Assembly (NCBI GenBank): GCA_026770585.1
Contig: MU647044.1
Location: 13,734-37,724, forward strand
Length of the DNA stretch: 23,991 bases
Origin: Baffinella frigidus
Lineage: Eukaryota > Cryptophyceae > Cryptomonadales > Baffinellaceae
Direction: 5' to 3'
Below the pieces are notes generated by a model. That model was given only the letters and a program-made list of their open reading frames with translations, searched no databases and was not told the origin of the DNA. Position numbers and translations under genes: made by a program. Positions 22,907-23,991 of this stretch are shown here, piece after piece; position 1 is the first letter of the stretch; each line of letters begins with the position of its first letter.

Positions 22907-22983
22907 ATATCCGGAATCCACCGGTGGTGCAATTTCGAGCTCTGGGGTGTCGTGTCCTCATTGGATTTAAACCCGTAGGGATT

Positions 22984-23125
22984 TAATTTCGGAACAAGAC
23001 AGAATCTGTCCCGCTTCGTAAGGCTTCTAACACTGAACATAAGGGTAGATACGCTATTTTAGGCGTAAAAAAAAGGGCTTAAAATCGCATGAACTAGGAC
23101 AGATTCTGGTATGTTCCGAGATGAG
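22984..23125. mobile_element. Family J element, copy J2 (reverse of J1)
   Basis: TTTCGGAACAAGACAGAATC..GTCCCGC to ..GGACAGATTCTGGTATGTTC..CGAGATGAG; the interior matches J1 reversed. Confidence 0.65.
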
Positions 23126-23161
23126 ATTAGTTTCTTCAGGCAGGTCTTGTCCTCATTCGAT

Positions 23162-23228
23162 CCAAACCCCATACCCCAACCCCCAACCCCCAAACCCCAG
23201 ACTAGGAACCCCAAACCCTCAACCCCGA
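23162..23228. repeat. Telomere-like array (CCCCAAA/CCCCAAC)
   Basis: Degenerate C-rich heptamers. They are followed by GGCGGGCGGCAGGGGCCCCG, a partial copy of the exon at 23865-23908. Confidence 0.75.
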
Positions 23229-23397
23229 TCGCAGGCGGGCGGCAGGGGCCCCGCAGGCTGCAAGCCACCTTAATACTTTTGAGGAGATGAACCTAAGCCA
23301 GCCGCGGCTGATGCCGACGGCTTCGTGCTCCTCGCACTACAGCCTAACACTCAACACTGCGGGATACGCTCTCCTCTGTTCCCTCCACCCAACACTA

Positions 23398-23550
23398 ATA
23401 GGGTAACGGACTGAAAACGGGGTAGTTAGGGCTACGGTATTACCTACGGTAGGCCGTAGGTTTTTTCGTAGGAGCCCCCCCTAGGCCCCTACGGCCTACC
23501 GTGGTCAATACCGTAGGCCCAACTACCCTATTTTCAGTCCGTTATCCTAT
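23398..23550. mobile_element. Family I element, copy I2 (153 bp)
   Basis: ATAGGGTAACGGACTGAAAA is inverted at the right end (TTTTCAGTCCGTTATCCTAT). Core CCTACGGTAGGCCGTAGG and CCCCTAGGCCCCTACGGCC. Confidence 0.85.
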
Positions 23551-23663
23551 GAACCTGCGGGTCTTGGCCGCTAAACCCTAACCACGCAAGATTGTAGGGC
23601 TGACTGCCTTACGAGAAAGGGCAGAAATGGGCCCTCTTGAAAGTTCACAAGTAAACCATTCCT

Positions 23664-23823
23664 GGGACCCTACGGTAGGAAATCCCTAGGCACCTAAGAA
23701 TTTCCTATGGGGTGTGCATACATGGCGAGGTCAGCCCAAGAATCTTACGTGGAAACCCCAAACCCTAACCCTAAACCGTAAACCCGATTTGGGCCGAAAC
23801 CCCCTTCGTAGCCCGCTGTGTGG
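23664..23823. mobile_element. Family F fragment, copy F4, with internal telomere-like units
   Basis: CCTGGGACCCTACGGTAGGA at the left and GGGCCG..CCCTTCGTAGCCCGCTGTGT at the right; CCCTAAC/CCCTAAA units at about 23755-23785 replace part of the interior. Confidence 0.55.
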
Positions 23824-23864
23824 AGTTGACTGAACGCGTGGAGTTGACTGAACGCTCTGAACAC

Positions 23865-23908
23865 CGTCAAGCAGGCGGTCGTCAGGGGCCCCGTTGGCTG
23901 CGAGCAAC
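23865..23908 (-). CDS. Possible exon of the unidentified upstream gene
   Basis: 14 codons between CCACCCGCAG| and CTTGACG|GTGTTC: LLAANGAPDDRLLD. The phase fits 22293-22354 (joined Val codon). Partial copies lie at about 23228-23265 and 23552-23570, the same edge-duplication style as the aquaporin gene. Confidence 0.4.
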
Positions 23909-23941
23909 CTGCGGGTGGGCAATGACCCCGAGATGGACAAG

Positions 23942-23991
23942 GTTGCCCCCCCCCCCTCCCCTCTCTCTCACACACACACACACTCTCTCTC
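23942..23991 (+). repeat. Pyrimidine-rich and CA microsatellite at the window edge
   Basis: Poly-C, CTCTCT and CACACA runs to the end of the window. Confidence 0.85.

Noticed and set aside
370-23550. An autonomous transposon or endogenous virus driving the repeats
   Set aside because: No transposase, integrase, reverse transcriptase or capsid motif was seen in any frame; all elements here are too short to encode one.

Overview
The window looks like nuclear DNA of a GC-rich eukaryote. Genes are cut into many short exons with GT..AG introns, there is a eukaryotic-type tRNA with an adjacent T-run terminator, and interstitial arrays of the plant/green-algal telomere-type heptamer (TTTAGGG and variants) are everywhere. 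My best guess at the source is a prasinophyte-like green alga. The recurrent TIR-derived peptides (YRGTSLIR, MSEVPLY) remind me of Cymbomonas predicted proteins, but that is memory and inference, not proof. I saw no bacterial operons, viral core genes or CRISPR arrays.

Layout: (1) 22-856 (+): the last two exons of an unidentified membrane-protein gene entering from the left. (2) 857-9824: about 9 kb of repeat-dominated DNA between two convergent genes. It holds most of the full-length TA-flanked MITEs (families A and B), a 181-bp near-perfect palindrome, one tRNA-Ala(CGC) and no protein gene I can defend. (3) 9963-21465 (-): one gene spread over 11.5 kb, read here as 13 exons and a 449-residue protein. 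It encodes a major intrinsic protein (aquaporin family) with both NPA boxes, both hallmark glutamates and a C-terminal extension of about 175 residues of unknown function. All 12 exon junctions agree in phase and every intron is GT..AG. (4) 21959-23908 (-): three small exons in consistent phase that may be the 3' end of another gene lying tandem upstream of the aquaporin.

The most unusual feature is how the introns are built. At nearly every exon boundary of the aquaporin gene, and in the partial gene at the left end, truncated copies of the exon edge plus its splice site lie in the adjacent intron. Copies of acceptor-side edges lie upstream of the exon and copies of donor-side edges lie downstream. 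Several introns are filled with telomere-like heptamer arrays that begin exactly at the splice site. Into this substrate went several families of short TA-flanked inverted-repeat elements with different ends but a similar CCTAGG/TAGGGCCCTA core. Paired occupied and empty sites inside the window document some of these insertions.
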